Source: Planctomycetes bacterium ADurb.Bin069 (GTDB taxonomy: Bacteria; Planctomycetota; UBA8108; UBA8890; UBA8898). From it: DNA of 64,000 bases. Position numbers and translations under genes: made by a program. Position 1 is the stretch's first letter; every line of letters starts with the position of its first letter. The stretch lies in NCBI GenBank assembly GCA_002070955.1, contig MWEK01000010.1, positions 62,001-126,000 on the forward strand, read 5' to 3'. Below the pieces are notes generated by a model. The model searched no databases. It had not been told where the DNA came from and was given only the letters and a program-made list of their open reading frames with translations. Below are positions 1 to 9,102 of this stretch, one piece after another.

Positions 1-1
1 C

Positions 2-2494
2 GCCGTGCAGGACGCGAACGTCAACCTGCCGACGGGCGTCCTGCTGGGGCCTGAGCGCAGCTACACGGTGCAGGCCGGCGGCCAGCTCACCACCGCCGAG
101 GCCTACGGCCCGATTATCATCGCCTACCGCGGCGGCAAGCCCGTGCGGCTGGCGGAACTGGGCCGGGTCTACGACAGCGTGGAGAACGACCGGGTGGCGG
201 CGTGGTTCATCGACCGGCGCGCCGGCATCGACCAGCGCGGCATTATCCTGGCGGTCCAGCGCCAGCCCGGCACGAATACCGTCGAGGTCGCGCGCCGCGT
301 CAAGGAGCTGTTGGACGTCTTCCGGGAGCAGCTCCCGGCCTCGGTCTCGCTGCGGATTCTGTTCGACCGCTCGCAGTCGATCCAGGAGTCGGTGCGCGAC
401 GTCAAGACGACGCTCCTCGTGACCCTGATCTTGGTGGTCCTGGTCATTTTTCTCTTCATCCGCAACCTTTCCGCCACCCTGATTCCATCCCTGGCGATGC
501 CGATGTCCATCGTCGGCACCTTCTCGGTGATGTACCTGCTGGGCTACTCGGTGGACAATCTTTCGCTGATGGCGCTGACGCTCTCCGTGGGCTTCGTCGT
601 CGACGATGCCATCGTGATGCTGGAGAACATCGTGCGCCACATGGAGATGGGCAAGACAAGGCTCCAGGCGGCGTTCGACGGCTCCGCGGAGATCGCCTTC
701 ACGATCGTCTCGATGACGATTTCGCTGGCGGCCGTGTTCATTCCGGTGCTTTTCATGGGGGGCATCATCGGGCGCCTGTTCCAGGAATTCGCGGTGGTGG
801 TGGGCATCGCGGTCCTGATCTCGGGCTTCGTGTCCTTGACGCTGACGCCGCTCCTGGGCAGCCGCTTTCTTTATCCGGCGGGGAAAGGGCGGTACCGCGC
901 GCTGTACGATTTGTTCGAGCGCTTTTTCACGGGCATGCGCGATGTGTACGGCGTGGGCCTGCGCTGGTCCATTGCGCACCGCCGCGTGGTGTTGGCCCTG
1001 ATGTTCGCCCTGACGGCCCTCACGGCCGTTCTGTTCGTCGCGGTGCCGAAGGGCTTCGTACCCTCCCAGGACATCGGGCAGCTCTTCGGGCAGACCGAGG
1101 GCACCGAGGGCGTCTCGTTCGATGCGATGGTGACGCACCAGAAGGCCGTCGCGGCGGTCATCAAGTCCGATCCGGGCATCGAGGCCTTCATGTCCTCCGC
1201 GGGCGGCCGCGGCGGCATGGGCGCCGCCAACACCGGCAGCCTCTTCATCCGCTTGACGCCCCGCGGGCGGCGCGACGTCTCCGCCGATGAAATCGTCGAG
1301 CGGCTCAGGCCCCGCCTCGCGCAGATTCCGGGCATTCGCGCCTTCATCCAGAGCCCGCCGGCGCTGCAGATCGGCGGCCGGATGAGCCGGAGCCTCTATC
1401 AGGTGACTCTCCACGGCTTGGACACGGAGGCGCTCTATCGCGTGGCGCCGGTCCTCGAAGAGCGGTTGGGCACGCTCCCCGAGCTCACCGACGTGTCCAC
1501 CGACCTGCTCCTGAAGAATCCCGAGCTGAAATTCGCCATCAACCGCGACAAGGTCGCGGCCCTCGATGTCACCGTCCAGCAGATCGAGGAGGCGCTCTAC
1601 ACCGCCTACGGGCAGCGGCAGATCTCGACCATCTATGCGCCGGAGGATCAGTACCGCGTGGTCATGGAACTGGCGCCCGAATACCAGCGCGAGGTGCAGG
1701 ACCTGCGGCTGCTCTACATCCGCTCCGCCCGGGGCGAATTGGTCCCGCTGGATTCGCTGGTCACCTTCGGGCCCGGAGTCGGGCCGGTGAGCGTCAACCA
1801 TACGGGGCAGGTGCCGTCGGTGACCCTGTCGTTCAACCTGGCGCGGGGCGTCGCCCTCAGCCACGCGACGGAAGCCGTCAAGAAAGCCGCCGCCGACATT
1901 CTCCCCGAGACGATCTCGATGTCCTTCCAGGGCACCGCGGAGGCCTTCGAAACGGCGCAGCGGGGCCTGGGCCTGCTGCTCCTGCTGGCGATCCTGGTTA
2001 TCTACATGGTGCTCGGCATTCTCTACGAGAGCTTCGCGCACCCGCTGACGATTCTTTCGGCCCTGCCCCTCGCGGGCGCCGGCGCCGTCGGGACGCTGCT
2101 CATCTTCGGGTGCGATCTCAACATCTACTCCTTCGTCGGCGTGATCATGCTCGTGGGCCTGGTCAAGAAGAACGGCATCATCATGATCGACTTCGCCATC
2201 GAGGCCCGGCGCACCCGCGGCATGGCGCCGGCCGAGGCTATCGTCGAGGCCTGCCTGGTGCGCTTCCGTCCCATCATGATGACGACCATGGCCGCGCTCT
2301 TGGGCACGCTGCCCATCGCCTTGGGCTTCGGCGCGGGGGGCGAGACGCGCCAGCCGCTGGGTTTGGCGGTGGTGGGGGGGCTGCTCGTGTCGCAGTCGCT
2401 GACGCTCTTCGCGACGCCCGTCGTGTACGTCTACATGGAGAAGCTCACCGCGTTCCTGGTGGGCTCGAAGGCGTCCGGGACGGCGGGCTCGTAG
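2..2494 (+). CDS. RND-family efflux transporter, inner-membrane subunit (5' end outside window)
   Basis: C-terminal 830 residues or so of an AcrB/MexB-like (HAE1 or HME type) proton-driven RND pump; the N-terminal part lies before the window. Seen: the TM4 signature GFVVDDAIVMLEN with the two proton-relay aspartates, the TM10 stretch GLVKKNGIIMIDFA with the relay lysine, a second large periplasmic porter loop between them, and about ten hydrophobic segments. The frame is open from the first bases, so this is truncation by the window, not a short gene. It would work with a periplasmic adaptor and an outer-membrane channel, probably encoded upstream; neither is visible here. The substrate (drug or metal) cannot be told from this fragment. 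Confidence 0.93.
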   Translation, partial: AVQDANVNLPTGVLLGPERSYTVQAGGQLTTAEAYGPIIIAYRGGKPVRLAELGRVYDSVENDRVAAWFIDRRAGIDQRGIILAVQRQPGTNTVEVARRVKELLDVFREQLPASVSLRILFDRSQSIQESVRDVKTTLLVTLILVVLVIFLFIRNLSATLIPSLAMPMSIVGTFSVMYLLGYSVDNLSLMALTLSVGFVVDDAIVMLENIVRHMEMGKTRLQAAFDGSAEIAFTIVSMTISLAAVFIPVLFMGGIIGRLFQEFAVVVGIAVLISGFVSLTLTPLLGSRFLYPAGKGRYRALYDLFERFFTGMRDVYGVGLRWSIAHRRVVLALMFALTALTAVLFVAVPKGFVPSQDIGQLFGQTEGTEGVSFDAMVTHQKAVAAVIKSDPGIEAFMSSAGGRGGMGAANTGSLFIRLTPRGRRDVSADEIVERLRPRLAQIPGIRAFIQSPPALQIGGRMSRSLYQVTLHGLDTEALYRVAPVLEERLGTLPELTDVSTDLLLKNPELKFAINRDKVAALDVTVQQIEEALYTAYGQRQISTIYAPEDQYRVVMELAPEYQREVQDLRLLYIRSARGELVPLDSLVTFGPGVGPVSVNHTGQVPSVTLSFNLARGVALSHATEAVKKAAADILPETISMSFQGTAEAFETAQRGLGLLLLLAILVIYMVLGILYESFAHPLTILSALPLAGAGAVGTLLIFGCDLNIYSFVGVIMLVGLVKKNGIIMIDFAIEARRTRGMAPAEAIVEACLVRFRPIMMTTMAALLGTLPIALGFGAGGETRQPLGLAVVGGLLVSQSLTLFATPVVYVYMEKLTAFLVGSKASGTAGS

Positions 2495-2522
2495 ACGGCC
2501 GGCCGCGGGCGGACGGGCGCGG

Positions 2523-3335
2523 TCATCGCAGGAGACTGGCCAGCGTGTACCCCCCCTCCAAGAGCATGAGTCCGCCGATCACGCCGTGGGCGCCCTCGTG
2601 TTTCAGCGCCCGCGCCGTGAAGGCGCCGAAGGGCGCCACGAGCGTCGCGCCGGCGATGAGCGCCAACATGAGCTCCCACGGAAGCATGCCGGGGGAGAAC
2701 ATCGTTTGGAAGAAGTCCCCGACGGGCATGTCGAGGGCGCGGCCCTGCAGCTCCTTCGCCGTTCGCCCGAGGATGTAGGCCGCGAAGGCGCAGACGCAGA
2801 TCGGCGCCTCGGCGAGGGTCGTGATGCCCACGGCGGCGCGGCGCCGTTCGCCGGCGATGACCGGGCCGAAGCCGCCTCCCGAGATCCCCTTGTTGAAGGC
2901 GCTCAGGAGGCTCAAGCCCACGATCTTCTTCCAGGCGAACGCCGCCGGCCGCTTCAGCAGGACGACGATGCCCATGATCGTGACCAGAACGCCGATGTAG
3001 ATCCGGAGCGCCGCCGCCGGCAGGTTCACCGAGACGAGGGCGCCGGCGATGGTCGCGGCGATGCCGAGGGTGCTGATCACGAGGACGACCTTGAGATCCC
3101 GGGAGTCCCGGGCGAAAGACACGTTCTCGAAGCGGTGGTGGAAAACCGCCGCCGCGAACCCGCCGAAAGCCTGCGAGATCAGCACGGCGGGCACGGCCGC
3201 GTGGGGGGCGAAGCCCATGGCGATGAGCAGCGGCGTGAGAATCGTCCCATAGCCCATCCCCGCGGCCGAATCGATGAACTCGCAGGCGAAGGCCAGGGCC
3301 AGGAGCATCAGGAAGGTCTGGGTCGTGATCTCCAC
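2523..3335 (-). CDS. TauE/SafE family sulfite/sulfonate-type permease
   Basis: Polytopic membrane protein of 270 aa with about eight hydrophobic segments and the TauE/SafE (former DUF81) pattern: an N-terminal GMGYGTILTPLL glycine-rich segment and a repeat-like second half beginning NKGISGGGFGPV. Family members are thought to export small organic or inorganic anions such as sulfite, sulfoacetate or taurine derivatives. The start is GTG at 3335, preceded by GGAGG with 6 nt spacing. It lies 21 bp behind the stop of the S46 peptidase on the same strand, so the two are probably cotranscribed. Substrate unknown; the pairing with a peptidase does not define it. Confidence 0.85.
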   Translation of the reverse strand: MEITTQTFLMLLALAFACEFIDSAAGMGYGTILTPLLIAMGFAPHAAVPAVLISQAFGGFAAAVFHHRFENVSFARDSRDLKVVLVISTLGIAATIAGALVSVNLPAAALRIYIGVLVTIMGIVVLLKRPAAFAWKKIVGLSLLSAFNKGISGGGFGPVIAGERRRAAVGITTLAEAPICVCAFAAYILGRTAKELQGRALDMPVGDFFQTMFSPGMLPWELMLALIAGATLVAPFGAFTARALKHEGAHGVIGGLMLLEGGYTLASLLR

Positions 3336-3356
3336 GCCGGGCCTCCGCGCCGGCCC

Positions 3357-5453
3357 CTAACGCCCGCCGGACGCGAGTTCGCGGAGAATCGCGTCGGCGC
3401 CGTACACCTTCGCGAGCGTTTCCAGAATCGCCGGCGCGGCCACGGCCACGGCGCGGCCGGGGTCCTCCATGTAGACGATATCCCAGATGAGGGAGTCCCG
3501 GTTGCCGTCGAAGATCACGCCGACGAGGTTCGCGTCGCGATCCAGCACCGGGCTTCCCGAGTTGCCGCCGATGATGTCCGCCGTGCAGGTGAAATTCAGC
3601 GGAGTGTCGAGGGCGAGGCGCGCGCGCGCGGCCAGCCAGCTCGCCGGAAGCTCGTAGGGTTCGCGCCCGCCGGCGGCGTCGCTGCGCTGGAAGGCTCCGC
3701 CGATCGTGGTGGCGAACGGGACGGGCGCGCCGGGGCCCGCCGTGCCCTTGACCGTGCCGTAGGCGAGGCGCAGCGAGTATGTGGCGTCGGGGTAGAGGTC
3801 CGTGCCGTGGACGGCGAAGAGCGCCGATGCGATCCTTCCGTAGCGTTCGCGCTCCACGCTCTGGTACAGGTCCTCGTAGCGCTTGCGGACGGCCCGGGCG
3901 TAGGGATCCACCGTTCGGGCCAGGACGATCATGGCATCCGTCGAGGCCGCGATGGCCGCCGCGCCGCCCGCCGCGAGCTCCTTGCGGACTTCGGGCCGGC
4001 CCAGCGCCGTCCCGCCGACCAGGTCCGCCGCGCGCGCCTCGGGCGCCTTGCCGTCGAGCACCGTGCGCACGAGGGGATGCTCGCCGCCGAATGTCGTCGC
4101 GAAGACGGCGAGCGAATGGGCCAGCTTGGCCTGCTCCAGCGCCGGATGGATCGGCGCCGGCGAATGCAGCCTGAGGAGGAGCGAAGCCAGGTCGGATTCC
4201 CGGTAACCGGGCAGGCGCGTTTCGTTCGGCTTCTCTTTTTCCGCGGCGAGTCGGACGAGCGCCAGGGCGTGCCCGTACAGCCGCGACCAGAAGGCCAGGC
4301 CGACCTCCAGGGCCTGGTACTCGCCGTAGAAGCCGCGCAGGACCGCCAGGCTCTGCGCGATGGCATCCCAGTCATCGAGCGCCGCGCCCAGGCCCGGGTC
4401 GCCGGCGACCTTGGCGCGGAGCGCGGCCTCCGCCGCGGCCTTCGCCGCCAGGACCCGGGGGTCGAGCAGCCCCGCCAGGATGCCGCGAAAGGCCTTGCGC
4501 GCGTTCTGGATGCCGAAGAGGTCGTCGCGGGCGATGCGGGCGTCCTCGGCGGACCCCAGCGCGAACTGCTGGAGGGCGATCTCGCGGCGGTTGAGCTCCG
4601 TGAGGCGGAAGGGCATTTCCACATCCCGCAGGAAGCGCATGTGGTCCAGGGTGTAGAGGCGCTGCGTCGCGCCGGGATGGCCGGCGACGAACACCAATTC
4701 GCCCTCCGCCAGGGGCGCGCGCCGCAGGGTCAGGTAATGCTCGATCTTGGCGGGCGCGCCGTTCCTGCGGACCCGGAAGAGACACACGTCGAGATCGAAG
4801 CGGGGGAACTCGAAGTTGTCGCGGTCGCCTCCGAAGAAGGCGGCCGCTTCCTCGGGCGCCATGACGAGGGTGACTTCATCGTAACGCTCGTACCGGTAAA
4901 GGTGGTACAAGCCGCCGCGGTACAGCGTCATCACTTCGCTCCGGAGTCCGGTCGCGTCCTGGGATTCCTGCTCGATGCGCGCGATGGCGCCGCGGCGCGC
5001 CTCGAAGGCCGCCGCGGCATCGGCGCCCGGCGGCACTTCCCCGTTGACCCGCGCGGTCACATCCTCGATCTGCGCCAGCGCGATGATTTCCAGGTCGGGG
5101 CAGAGGAGTTCCTCGGCCGGCGACCGGGCGACGAATCCGTCCTTCAGAAGGTTGCGCTCCGGCGTGCTCAGCTTGTGCAGGACGGCGGCGCCCACGTGGT
5201 GGTTGGTCAGGACAAGGCCGTCGGGCGAGACGAAGGACCCCGAGCCTCCGCTGGAGAGGCGGCAGGCGCTGCGCATGACGCGGTGGGTCCATTGGGCGGA
5301 GGGCGTGAAGCCGTAGCGCGCCGCCAGGCGCTCCACGGGCAGCGCATTGAAGAGCCACATGCCTTCGTCGGCCGGGAGAGAGACCGGCGCCGCGAGGGCG
5401 CAGAGCGCGGCGGCGCAGGCCAGGCGGGCGTGAGCGCGGGTGCGCGGGTGCAT
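3357..5453 (-). CDS. S46-family dipeptidyl-peptidase (DPP7/DPP11-like)
   Basis: 698-aa secreted serine exopeptidase that removes dipeptides from the N-terminus of peptides in the periplasm or outside the cell. Seen: a signal peptide (residues 1-28), the catalytic histidine region LTNHHV at about residue 86, the GGDRDNFEFPRFD block that carries the family aspartate, and the nucleophile motif GGNSGSPV with Ser632. Eighteen residues after that serine there is glycine (FDGN), the DPP7/DAP BII type, rather than the arginine of Asp/Glu-specific DPP11, so hydrophobic P1 preference is the better guess. Start: ATG at 5453 with AAGGAGG upstream; the open frame extends further upstream but without homology. 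A small TauE/SafE gene follows. Confidence 0.93.
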   Translation of the reverse strand: MHPRTRAHARLACAAALCALAAPVSLPADEGMWLFNALPVERLAARYGFTPSAQWTHRVMRSACRLSSGGSGSFVSPDGLVLTNHHVGAAVLHKLSTPERNLLKDGFVARSPAEELLCPDLEIIALAQIEDVTARVNGEVPPGADAAAAFEARRGAIARIEQESQDATGLRSEVMTLYRGGLYHLYRYERYDEVTLVMAPEEAAAFFGGDRDNFEFPRFDLDVCLFRVRRNGAPAKIEHYLTLRRAPLAEGELVFVAGHPGATQRLYTLDHMRFLRDVEMPFRLTELNRREIALQQFALGSAEDARIARDDLFGIQNARKAFRGILAGLLDPRVLAAKAAAEAALRAKVAGDPGLGAALDDWDAIAQSLAVLRGFYGEYQALEVGLAFWSRLYGHALALVRLAAEKEKPNETRLPGYRESDLASLLLRLHSPAPIHPALEQAKLAHSLAVFATTFGGEHPLVRTVLDGKAPEARAADLVGGTALGRPEVRKELAAGGAAAIAASTDAMIVLARTVDPYARAVRKRYEDLYQSVERERYGRIASALFAVHGTDLYPDATYSLRLAYGTVKGTAGPGAPVPFATTIGGAFQRSDAAGGREPYELPASWLAARARLALDTPLNFTCTADIIGGNSGSPVLDRDANLVGVIFDGNRDSLIWDIVYMEDPGRAVAVAAPAILETLAKVYGADAILRELASGGR

Positions 5454-5672
5454 TGGCGGGCCTCCTTGCGCGCGTCGAGCGCGCATCCTGACGATACCGC
5501 ACGGGCCGAAAACACGCCAGGCGGGCGCGGCGGTTCCGGTAACGGCGGGCCGCGCGGGCCCGGCGCGGCGGGGACCGGCGCGACGGCGCGGATGCGGTAT
5601 GCTTTTGATGGCGCCGGGACGCGTCGCCGCACCCGGCACGGTCGAAGGGCGGCAGCCGCCGCGGAGGTGGGT

Positions 5673-6434
5673 GTGCTTACGGCAATCGCGATCGGCGTGG
5701 GCATCGGCGTGGCCATCGTCGCCGCGGCGCTCGTCGTGGCGTGGCGGGTCTACGCGCACCAGGCGGCCCGCACGCGTTCCCGGTTTCAGGAGCTCTTCCG
5801 CGACAGCGAGCAGACCCGCGGGCTCTTCATGGCCGCCTTCCACGCCGGCGGCCAGGGCCGGGCCGCCGTGGGCAAGTGCGGCGAGGTGCTCGGCGTGAAC
5901 CGCGTCGTGGGCGAGATGTTCGGCCTCCGGGAGAAGGACTTCCTGCGGGCGCCGGCGGCGGCGCTGTGGGAATCGGTGGCGGGCGCGTGCGTCGAGCCGC
6001 GCGAGGCCCTCGTGCGCCTGAATTCCCTCGGACGCGATCGGGAACGCATCGCCTTGCGCACCAAGGGGAACACGATGCTGCGCGTGGAGTGCGCGCCCGT
6101 GCGGAACGTCATGCGGGAGGATCTCGGGTTTCTGTACGTCTTTCAGGATGTGACCAACGATCTGCTGCTTGACCGCGCCCGGGATGAATCGCTGGCCGAC
6201 TGCGCGCGCACGCTTTCCGCGTCGCTTCCCGTCCTGCGGGATTTCCTGGACGAGCTCGCCGTCGAGACCTTCGACTCGGACCGGCGCGAACTGGTCCGCG
6301 GGCTCTCGCGGCACGCGGCCGAGGCCGAGCGCGCCTCGGGCCGCATCCTCGAGCTCATGCGCGCCGGCCCCGGCCAGAGCGCCGGCCTGCCCGCCGCCGC
6401 CCTGCCGGAGTTCGGAGAACGCGCGCACGCGTGA
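5673..6434 (+). CDS. Membrane-anchored PAS-domain protein without a visible output domain
   Basis: 253-aa protein with one N-terminal membrane helix (about residues 2-25, rich in Val, Ala and Ile) and a cytoplasmic region resembling a degenerate PAS fold (about residues 45-150, ending GFLYVFQDVTND), then a helical segment like the start of a histidine-kinase dimerisation region (RDESLADCARTLSASLPVLRD). No HATPase, GGDEF or HTH domain follows. Start chosen at GTG 5673 because GGAGG lies 5 nt before it and the membrane helix begins directly after. It is divergent from the S46 peptidase gene. It may be a sensor adaptor that lost, or never had, a kinase domain. Function unknown. Confidence 0.6.
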   Translation: MLTAIAIGVGIGVAIVAAALVVAWRVYAHQAARTRSRFQELFRDSEQTRGLFMAAFHAGGQGRAAVGKCGEVLGVNRVVGEMFGLREKDFLRAPAAALWESVAGACVEPREALVRLNSLGRDRERIALRTKGNTMLRVECAPVRNVMREDLGFLYVFQDVTNDLLLDRARDESLADCARTLSASLPVLRDFLDELAVETFDSDRRELVRGLSRHAAEAERASGRILELMRAGPGQSAGLPAAALPEFGERAHA

Positions 6435-6453
6435 AGGCGCGGGTTTCCGCCGG

Positions 6454-6482
6454 TTGTTGCTCCTCCCGCCGCATGGTAAAAT
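6454..6482 (+). promoter_or_regulatory. Predicted sigma70-like promoter
   Basis: TTGTTG at 6454-6459, 17 bp spacer, TAAAAT at 6477-6482, placed about 85 bp before the start of the thioredoxin-like gene. It begins just after the stop of the preceding PAS gene, which implies independent transcription. Confidence 0.55.
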
Positions 6483-6568
6483 ACACCCCGTGCGAGGGCA
6501 GGTTCCATCGGGCCGCGCGGCCCGAAGCGCGGGCCTGCGGCGGATCTCCGCGGAGAGGAGCGAAACGC

Positions 6569-7501
6569 ATGAAAAAACTGTCGGCCTTGGTTGTCGTCGC
6601 CGCCGTCTGGGCGGCGGTTGCTTCCGCGGCGGTCAAGAACGACCCCGGAGAGCTCCCCGGCGAGCAGCTCGTCGCCTACTTCAACAAGATGCGCAATCTG
6701 GACCGCTGGCTCCAGCAGGGCAATTACGGTCTGGCCATCAAGGGCGGCAAGGAAATCCTGAAGCAGTTCGTCTCCGAGGATGCCGAGGCCGCCTACTGCC
6801 TGGCCGCGGCCTACGCCTGCGTGAAGCCCACCGATGAAGAGGACACCTACGAGGACGCCCTCAAGCACCTGGAAGATGCGGTGGAATGGGGCTTCCGGAA
6901 CGTCGAGATTCTCAAGACCTCGAAGTACTTCGAGGGGCTGCGGTCCAGCAAGGAGTACCCCGAGTACGCCAAGAAATTCGCCGACATCGTGGCATACTTG
7001 GAGAAGGTGTTGAAGGAAGAGGCGGTCAAGGAGCAGGCGGCCTACCCCGCCGCGGTGAAGAAGGCCGCGGCGGCGGGCGACAATCCCGCCTTCGAGCTGG
7101 ACACGACGGACATCAACGGCGCGGCGGTGAAGAGCGCGCAGTTCGCCGGCGTGCCGGTCCTCGTCGTCGTGGTCCGTCCCGGCCACGACGGCGTGGCGGT
7201 CTCGCTGCCGATCATTAAGAAGGCGGCCGAGGCCGCCAAGGCCAAGGGCGTGGCGGTCCTGGGCGCCGTCTACAACCACGCTTACGACGCGCGTCTCGCC
7301 AAGGAAGCCAAGGCCTTCGTCGAGGGGGCGAAACTGCCCTTCCCCTGCGTCCTCGTCGATCGCGCCTGGGCCAAGAAGTACGGCCTCCTCAATCTGCCCG
7401 CGTACCTCATGGTCACCAAGGCGGGCCGCGTCGGCTACGTCGAGCACGGTTGGCAGCCCGAGTGGAAGGCGTTGAAACTCGTCGAGGCGCTCGCCGAGTA
7501 A
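6569..7501 (+). CDS. Secreted thioredoxin-fold protein with TPR-like N-terminal region
   Basis: 310-aa exported protein. Residues 1-22 form a classic signal peptide. Residues about 25-170 are helical and TPR-like (AEAAYCLAAAYACVK, then ALKHLEDAVEWGFRNVE), and the C-terminal 130 residues resemble a thioredoxin/AhpC-TSA fold (FELDTTDINGAAV, then VPVLVVVVRPGHDGV). The CxxC redox pair is missing at the expected position, replaced by a PGHD stretch, so a disulfide reductase activity is doubtful; a binding or peroxiredoxin-like role remains open. Start: ATG 6569, preceded by GAGAGGAG. Its own promoter is listed separately. Confidence 0.7.
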   Translation: MKKLSALVVVAAVWAAVASAAVKNDPGELPGEQLVAYFNKMRNLDRWLQQGNYGLAIKGGKEILKQFVSEDAEAAYCLAAAYACVKPTDEEDTYEDALKHLEDAVEWGFRNVEILKTSKYFEGLRSSKEYPEYAKKFADIVAYLEKVLKEEAVKEQAAYPAAVKKAAAAGDNPAFELDTTDINGAAVKSAQFAGVPVLVVVVRPGHDGVAVSLPIIKKAAEAAKAKGVAVLGAVYNHAYDARLAKEAKAFVEGAKLPFPCVLVDRAWAKKYGLLNLPAYLMVTKAGRVGYVEHGWQPEWKALKLVEALAE

Positions 7502-7608
7502 GGCGGGCCTGCCCTCGTCTTCGACCCGCGGGAACCCCGCGGCCCCGCGGGCGAGGCCGCGACGCGCGCGCCGCTCCGGCGCTGACGGTGTTCCCTCGGG
7601 ATATCCCG

Positions 7609-7630
7609 CGGCCCCGCGCGGGGGGCCGCG
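7609..7630. terminator. GC-rich stem-loop between convergent genes
   Basis: CGGCCCC / GGGGCCG arms around a short GCGC-type loop in the 136 bp between the convergent thioredoxin-like and oxidoreductase genes. There is no T-run, so it could only be a factor-dependent or bidirectional terminator. Weak call. Confidence 0.25.
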
Positions 7631-7637
7631 CTTCCGC

Positions 7638-8912
7638 CTAGACGAACTCGGACCAGAACACCGTGCGGTTCTCCCGCATGGAGATGTTCGCCATCAGGGC
7701 CGGCACCGCCGCCTCGACGCCGACCTTGACATCCGCGTCGGGCTTGCGTCCTTCCTGGCAGCAGGCGATGAAGGCCTTGACGGCATTGAGGTTCTCCGTG
7801 GGGGAATGGGTGCCGCGTTCCTCGCTCTTGACCTTGCAAGGCTGGCGCGGCGCGCTGCCGGGGATGACGCTGTGGAAGTCCGGGTCGCTTTCCGCGGCGC
7901 ACTGGTGGCAGGGGATCGGCGTGCCCACCGCTTGGGCCCCGGCGATCTTCTTGGGCTCGGGGAAGATGCGCCCGCCGAAGAGCAGCGACGTCTCCATGGT
8001 GCCCGTGTCGCCCATGAAGACTTCGAGGGCGTCGTTGAAGGAGCTGGTGAGAATCGTGGTGTACACGAACTTGACGCCGTTGGCGTACATGAAGATCGCC
8101 GACATGTTGTCGTAGCTGTCGCGGCCGTCCTGGTACCAGTCGACGCCGCCCGCCGCGAACACGGCCACGGGGGGCGCTCCGAGGTACCAGTTGACCACGT
8201 CGATCTGGTGGGCGCCGAACTCCGACATGAGCCCGCCGGAATACTCGCTGTAGACGCGCCAGTTGATCATGCGGTCCATGGCCGGGTCGATGCAGGGCCG
8301 GCGATCCTCGCTGTTGCGGTGCCATTGGCCGCGGACCTGGGTGATCCGGCCGATCTCGCCGGCGTCGATCAGCTTCTTGGCGTTGATGTACATCTCGCTG
8401 TAGTGCCGCTGGTGGCCGACCTGGAACACCGTGCCCGCCTTTTCGACGGCCTTCTGGATGTCGAAGCACTCCTGAATCGTGTACCCGAGGGCTTTCTCGC
8501 AGTAGACGGCGCGCTTGGCATCGACGGCTTCGATCGCCATCGGCGCGTGGAGGTGCTGCGGCGTGGCGATGACGATGGCGTCCAGATCCTTGCTGTCGAT
8601 CACCTCGCGCCAATCGCTCGTGGTGCTCACGTCGGCGGCGTAGGGAACCTTGCTCTTCTTGATCTCTTCGAGGGCTTTCTTGGTCTCGATGGACTGGACG
8701 TCGCACAGCATGCCGATCTCGGCATCAGGCACCTTGACCACGGCGCGCAGGAGCGCCGTGCCGCGGCTGCCCACCCCGATGAAGCCGCACCGAATGCGCT
8801 TCTGGGCGCCGAGCACGCGCCGCGACCAGAGCATGGCGCTCAGGCCCAGGCCGGTGGCCGCGCCGGCCTGCTTGACAAAGCTGCGTCGGCTGGTGAGCTG
8901 CTTCCGTTCCAC
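7638..8912 (-). CDS. Tat-exported Gfo/Idh/MocA-family oxidoreductase
   Basis: 424-aa NAD(P)-dependent sugar-type oxidoreductase. Seen: a Tat signal (TSRRSFVKQAG, then a hydrophobic stretch), Rossmann motif CGFIGVGSRG at about residue 45, the EKALGY segment carrying the conserved family lysine, and the C-terminal alpha/beta domain with WHRNSEDRRP and GAHQIDVVNWYLG. Family members oxidise or epimerise sugars and inositols, and Tat-exported versions fold with their cofactor before export. Start: GTG 8912 with AAGGAGG upstream; it puts the twin arginines near residue 10. A promoter and a duplicated 15-mer lie upstream. Exact substrate unknown. Confidence 0.88.
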   Translation of the reverse strand: MERKQLTSRRSFVKQAGAATGLGLSAMLWSRRVLGAQKRIRCGFIGVGSRGTALLRAVVKVPDAEIGMLCDVQSIETKKALEEIKKSKVPYAADVSTTSDWREVIDSKDLDAIVIATPQHLHAPMAIEAVDAKRAVYCEKALGYTIQECFDIQKAVEKAGTVFQVGHQRHYSEMYINAKKLIDAGEIGRITQVRGQWHRNSEDRRPCIDPAMDRMINWRVYSEYSGGLMSEFGAHQIDVVNWYLGAPPVAVFAAGGVDWYQDGRDSYDNMSAIFMYANGVKFVYTTILTSSFNDALEVFMGDTGTMETSLLFGGRIFPEPKKIAGAQAVGTPIPCHQCAAESDPDFHSVIPGSAPRQPCKVKSEERGTHSPTENLNAVKAFIACCQEGRKPDADVKVGVEAAVPALMANISMRENRTVFWSEFV

Positions 8913-8928
8913 CGCGAGTCCTCCTTTT

Positions 8929-8966
8929 CCGGTTGTGTGCGGGATGTTTTGCCGGTTGTGCGCGGG
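8929..8966 (-). repeat. Two near-identical 15-mers in the leader of the Gfo/Idh gene
   Basis: CCGGTTGTGTGCGGG (8929-8943) and CCGGTTGTGCGCGGG (8952-8966) differ at one base and are 23 bp apart, i.e. about two helical turns. They sit between the predicted -10 element and the GTG start, where an operator or a leader-RNA element would act. Confidence 0.4.
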
Positions 8967-8987
8967 TTGCGTCTCCCGTCTCTCCGC

Positions 8988-9016
8988 ATCGTACCGCCTG
9001 GCGCGGGGCGGTTCAA
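8988..9016 (-). promoter_or_regulatory. Predicted promoter of the Gfo/Idh oxidoreductase
   Basis: On the minus strand TTGAAC (9011-9016), 17 bp, TACGAT (8988-8993). It leaves a leader of about 70 nt that contains the duplicated 15-mer. Confidence 0.6.
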
Positions 9017-9023
9017 GTTCGAG

Positions 9024-9053
9024 TTGCGCCCGAGGCCATGAGTGCACTAAACT
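9024..9053 (+). promoter_or_regulatory. Predicted promoter of metG
   Basis: TTGCGC at 9024-9029, 18 bp spacer, TAAACT at 9048-9053, 50 bp before the metG start. It lies beside, without overlapping, the divergent promoter of the oxidoreductase gene. Confidence 0.5.
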
Positions 9054-9102
9054 GGCGTGTCGGCTCCTGCGCGGGGGCGGCCGCACTCGGAGAATCCGCA
9101 AC

